DNA of 64,000 nucleotides from Sphingoaurantiacus capsulatus (GTDB lineage: Bacteria; Pseudomonadota; Alphaproteobacteria; Sphingomonadales; Sphingomonadaceae). The stretch covers positions 496,001 through 560,000 of the forward strand of contig NZ_JBHRXV010000011.1 in NCBI RefSeq assembly GCF_042648405.1. The letters run 5' to 3'. Positions 61,655 through 64,000 of the stretch are shown here, piece after piece; the first letter of the stretch is position 1, and every line of letters begins with the position of its first letter. Under the pieces are notes generated by a model. The model saw nothing but the letters and a program-made list of their open reading frames with translations, was not told where the DNA came from and searched no databases. Position numbers and translations under genes: made by a program.

Positions 61655-62821
61655 TCAGCTCATCCTTGCTTCGATCGCGGCCGACGCCCGCCGCCGCGCT
61701 TCGCCGTCGACGGCGATCACGTCTTCGAGGCTGGCGATCGGCGCCGACGTCATCGCTTCCAGCGTCTCCGCGACGATTGCGGCGATATCGAGGAATCCGA
61801 TGCGCCGCGCGAGGAAGGCAGCCACCGCCTCCTCATTAGCCGCATTCAGCACCGCGGGCGCTGAGCCACCTTGCCGCAAGGCGGACCAGGCAAGGTTCAG
61901 CGCCGGAAAGCGCACCGGGTCCGGCGCTTCGAAATCAAGGCGCGCAATCTCGGTCAGGTCGAGCCTGCGGCACGGGGTCGCGATGCGTTCCGGCCAGGCC
62001 AGCGCATAGGCGATCGGGGTGCGCATGTCGGGCGTGCCGAGCTGCGCCAGAACCGAGCCGTCGATATATTCGACGAAGCTGTGCACCACCGATTGCGGGT
62101 GGACGATCACGTCCAGCTGCTCGACACCGATCGGGAACAGGTGCCAGGCCTCGATCAGTTCGAGGCCCTTGTTCATCAGGGTGGCGCTGTCGACCGAGAT
62201 CTTGGCGCCCATCGACCAGACCGGGTGCGCGACCGCCTGCTCGGGCGTGACGCTGCGCATCGCCTCGTAGCTCAGCTGCCGGAACGGGCCGCCGCTCGCG
62301 GTGAGGATGACGCGCTCGACGCGCGCCGGGTTGTCGAAATCGAAGACCTGGAAGATCGCGTTATGCTCGGAATCGACCGGCAGCAGCCGCGAGCCGGTGC
62401 GGCCGGCGGTCCTGGTGACGAGGTCGCCGGCGCAGACCAAAGTTTCCTTGTTGGCGAGCGCCACGGTCGCGCCGCGGCTGACCGCGCGCAACGTGGGTTC
62501 AAGCCCGGCAGCGCCGACGATCGCCGCCATCACCCACTCAGCCGGGCGATCGGCGGCCTCGGCGACCGCGCCCTTCCCCGCCGCCGCCTCGATGCCGGTG
62601 CCGGCGAGCGCGTCTTTCAGCTCGGTATAGGAGGCTTCGTTGGCGACGACCGCGACATCGGGACGGAGCCGCTTGGCCTGCGCGGCGAGCGTCGCGACAT
62701 CCGAATTGGCGGTGAGCGCCGCGACCCGCCACTTGTCGGGCTGGCGTTCGATGAGGTCGAGGGTGGAGCGCCCGACCGACCCGGTCGAGCCGAGGATGGT
62801 GACGGCACGCGCCGCGCTCAT
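61655..62821 (-). CDS. dxr: 1-deoxy-D-xylulose 5-phosphate reductoisomerase
   Basis: Dxr makes 2-C-methyl-D-erythritol 4-phosphate in isoprenoid synthesis. The 388-residue protein has the NADPH fold VTILGSTGSVGRSTLDLIERQP, LANKETLVCAG, VDSEHNAIFQ (metal site), SMGAKISVDSATLMNKGLELIEAW and the C-terminal LNAANEEAVAAFL. The ATG at 62821 overlaps the cdsA stop (ATGA); a GTG two codons upstream is possible. Confidence 0.97.
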   Translation of the reverse strand: MSAARAVTILGSTGSVGRSTLDLIERQPDKWRVAALTANSDVATLAAQAKRLRPDVAVVANEASYTELKDALAGTGIEAAAGKGAVAEAADRPAEWVMAAIVGAAGLEPTLRAVSRGATVALANKETLVCAGDLVTRTAGRTGSRLLPVDSEHNAIFQVFDFDNPARVERVILTASGGPFRQLSYEAMRSVTPEQAVAHPVWSMGAKISVDSATLMNKGLELIEAWHLFPIGVEQLDVIVHPQSVVHSFVEYIDGSVLAQLGTPDMRTPIAYALAWPERIATPCRRLDLTEIARLDFEAPDPVRFPALNLAWSALRQGGSAPAVLNAANEEAVAAFLARRIGFLDIAAIVAETLEAMTSAPIASLEDVIAVDGEARRRASAAIEARMS

Positions 62822-63642
62822 CGCCACAAATCCTTGAGGATCAGCGCCGCGGCGACCAGCACCGCCACCGGCACGAGGCCGTCGACGCGGTCCATGATGC
62901 CGCCGTGGCCCGGCAGCAGCGTCCCTGAATCCTTCACGCCGACGCGGCGCTTCAGCCAGGATTCGAAGAAGTCGCCGGCCTGCGAGACGACCGCCAGACC
63001 ACCTGACAGCGAGGCGAACAACGCCGCCGGGAACAGCGCCCAGCGCGCGACGAACCAGCCGACGACCATCGCGCCGATGACGCCGCCGACGAGGCCGGCC
63101 CAGGTTTTCTTGGGACTGATCTTGGGCGCAATCTTCGGCCCGCCGATGGTGCGGCCGGCGAAATAGGCGAAAATGTCGGTCGCCCAGACCAAGGTCAGCA
63201 CCCAGACGACGAGCCCGAGCCCCTGCGGCTGGTCGCGCAGCCAGATCAGCGCGATCGCCGGCAGACCGGCATAAAGCAGCCCGCCGGCCATCGATTTGGC
63301 GTCACAGATTTTGAACAGCCGGGCGAGAATGCCGAGGACGCCGGCCGCGGCAAGCAGCCCGAGAATGGCGGGAAACAGCGCCTGAAGCTCGGTCGCGAAG
63401 CAGCCGGCCGCGAGCACGACCAGCCCGATCAAGCGCCACTGACGCGGGATGCCGTGCATCACCGCCCATTCGGCAAAGATCAGCAGCACGCCCACCGAAA
63501 CCAGCGCGGTGAACCACAGCTCGCCCTTCATCACCGCGAACAGCGCGATGGCGATCAGCGGCACCGCGACGGCGATGCGCGTCCACAGCCCGCTCGGCGG
63601 CGGCGAATCGGTGACAGACGGCAGCGGGTCGGTAATGGCCAT
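62818..63642 (-). CDS. cdsA: phosphatidate cytidylyltransferase
   Basis: CdsA makes CDP-diacylglycerol for phospholipids. The 274-residue polytopic protein ends with the family signature SGTLLPGHGGIMDRVDGLVP (consensus S-x-LPGHGGxxDRxD) and has KIAPKISPKKTWAGLVGGVIGA. The start at 63642 (MAITDPLPSV) is preferred to an upstream frame that overlaps uppS. It lies one base after uppS. Confidence 0.96.
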   Translation of the reverse strand: MAITDPLPSVTDSPPPSGLWTRIAVAVPLIAIALFAVMKGELWFTALVSVGVLLIFAEWAVMHGIPRQWRLIGLVVLAAGCFATELQALFPAILGLLAAAGVLGILARLFKICDAKSMAGGLLYAGLPAIALIWLRDQPQGLGLVVWVLTLVWATDIFAYFAGRTIGGPKIAPKISPKKTWAGLVGGVIGAMVVGWFVARWALFPAALFASLSGGLAVVSQAGDFFESWLKRRVGVKDSGTLLPGHGGIMDRVDGLVPVAVLVAAALILKDLWR

Positions 63643-63643
63643 G

Positions 63644-64000
63644 TCAGAGCCCGCCGTAGCGGCGCTCGCGGCGCAAATATTCGTCGACCAGCCGCTGCAG
63701 CGAGGCTTCGTTGAAGTCGGGCCACAGCTCATCGGTGAAAGCCAGCTCGGCATAGGCCGCCTGCCACAGCAGGAAGTTGGACAGCCGCTGCTCGCCCGAG
63801 GTGCGGATGATCAGATCGGGCAGCGGCAGGTCGGCTGTGTCGAGCCGCGCCGCGATCGCTTCCTCAGTGACCTGCTCGGCCGGCGTGCCGTCGGCGATCA
63901 GCCCGCGCACCGCGCGCGCCAATTCATCCTGCGAGCCGTAGTTGAGCGCCAGCACGAGCGTCATCCGCGTGTTGCCGGCGGTGCGCTCGGCGGACTTTTG
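63644..64000 (-). CDS. uppS: isoprenyl transferase (undecaprenyl diphosphate synthase), 3' part
   Basis: The frame is open from the window edge for 118 codons and then stops at 63644; the N-terminal half is outside. The C-terminal motifs are clear: LVLALNYGSQDELARAVRGL, DLIIRTSGEQRLSNFLLWQAAYAELAFTDELWPDF, the cis-prenyltransferase signature. It makes the C55 lipid carrier used for peptidoglycan and for exopolysaccharide repeat units. First in-window gene of the envelope operon. Confidence 0.96.
   Translation of the reverse strand, partial: QKSAERTAGNTRMTLVLALNYGSQDELARAVRGLIADGTPAEQVTEEAIAARLDTADLPLPDLIIRTSGEQRLSNFLLWQAAYAELAFTDELWPDFNEASLQRLVDEYLRRERRYGGL

Overview
The window is GC-rich chromosomal DNA from an alphaproteobacterium, most likely order Sphingomonadales; the genus is not resolved. 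The main reasons are a CckA-type hybrid kinase, a GAAC-N7-GAAC (alphaproteobacterial) LexA box in front of recA, a sphingomonad-type exosortase A locus, and an envelope cluster (uppS-cdsA-dxr-rseP-bamA-ompH-fabZ) with none of the lpx genes that usually sit there, as expected where glycosphingolipid replaces LPS. There is no insertion sequence, prophage, rRNA operon or CRISPR array. Gene density is high, and the only gene-free stretch above 300 bases (56490-56809) holds repeats and a terminator.

Layout. 1-5486: a partial MarR-type regulator, a glutathione transferase, SOS-controlled recA, a single-domain response regulator and the cckA kinase. 5693-11325: a Tat-type PLP enzyme, an MFS transporter overlapping cysK, a secreted serine hydrolase, and a DUF559 nuclease gene boxed between two inverted copies of one 36-bp repeat. 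11396-17189: a MerR-controlled fatty-acid oxidation operon (merR, acyl-CoA dehydrogenase, thiolase, FadJ-like protein) with a 24-bp operator. 17244-23986: housekeeping genes (hisI, purF, def, recR, fmt, truA) and a small membrane protein behind a consensus sigma-54 promoter.

23990-42174 is a PEP-CTERM/exosortase A (XrtA) exopolysaccharide locus. A long minus-strand run carries a GNAT-like acyltransferase, acyl-CoA ligase, PLP decarboxylase, export lipoprotein, chain-length protein, tyrosine autokinase, outer-membrane beta-barrel protein, ATPase, deacetylase, FemAB protein, glycosyltransferase, an exosortase-EpsI fusion and an amidotransferase. A divergent plus-strand set adds an acyl carrier protein and two alpha/beta hydrolases. 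Together they should polymerise, modify and export a polysaccharide and sort PEP-CTERM proteins, although no PEP-CTERM substrate is encoded here.

42198-50516: a 54-codon gene behind an 18-bp palindrome, tRNA-Met, an isoaspartyl peptidase, redox and acyl-CoA enzymes, an NPP-type phosphodiesterase and rpmE. 50694-56489: a leucine/isovalerate degradation cluster (liuB, liuC, liuD, liuA) with repeat elements in its two open gaps. 56810-64000: the envelope and isoprenoid cluster, running off the end inside uppS.
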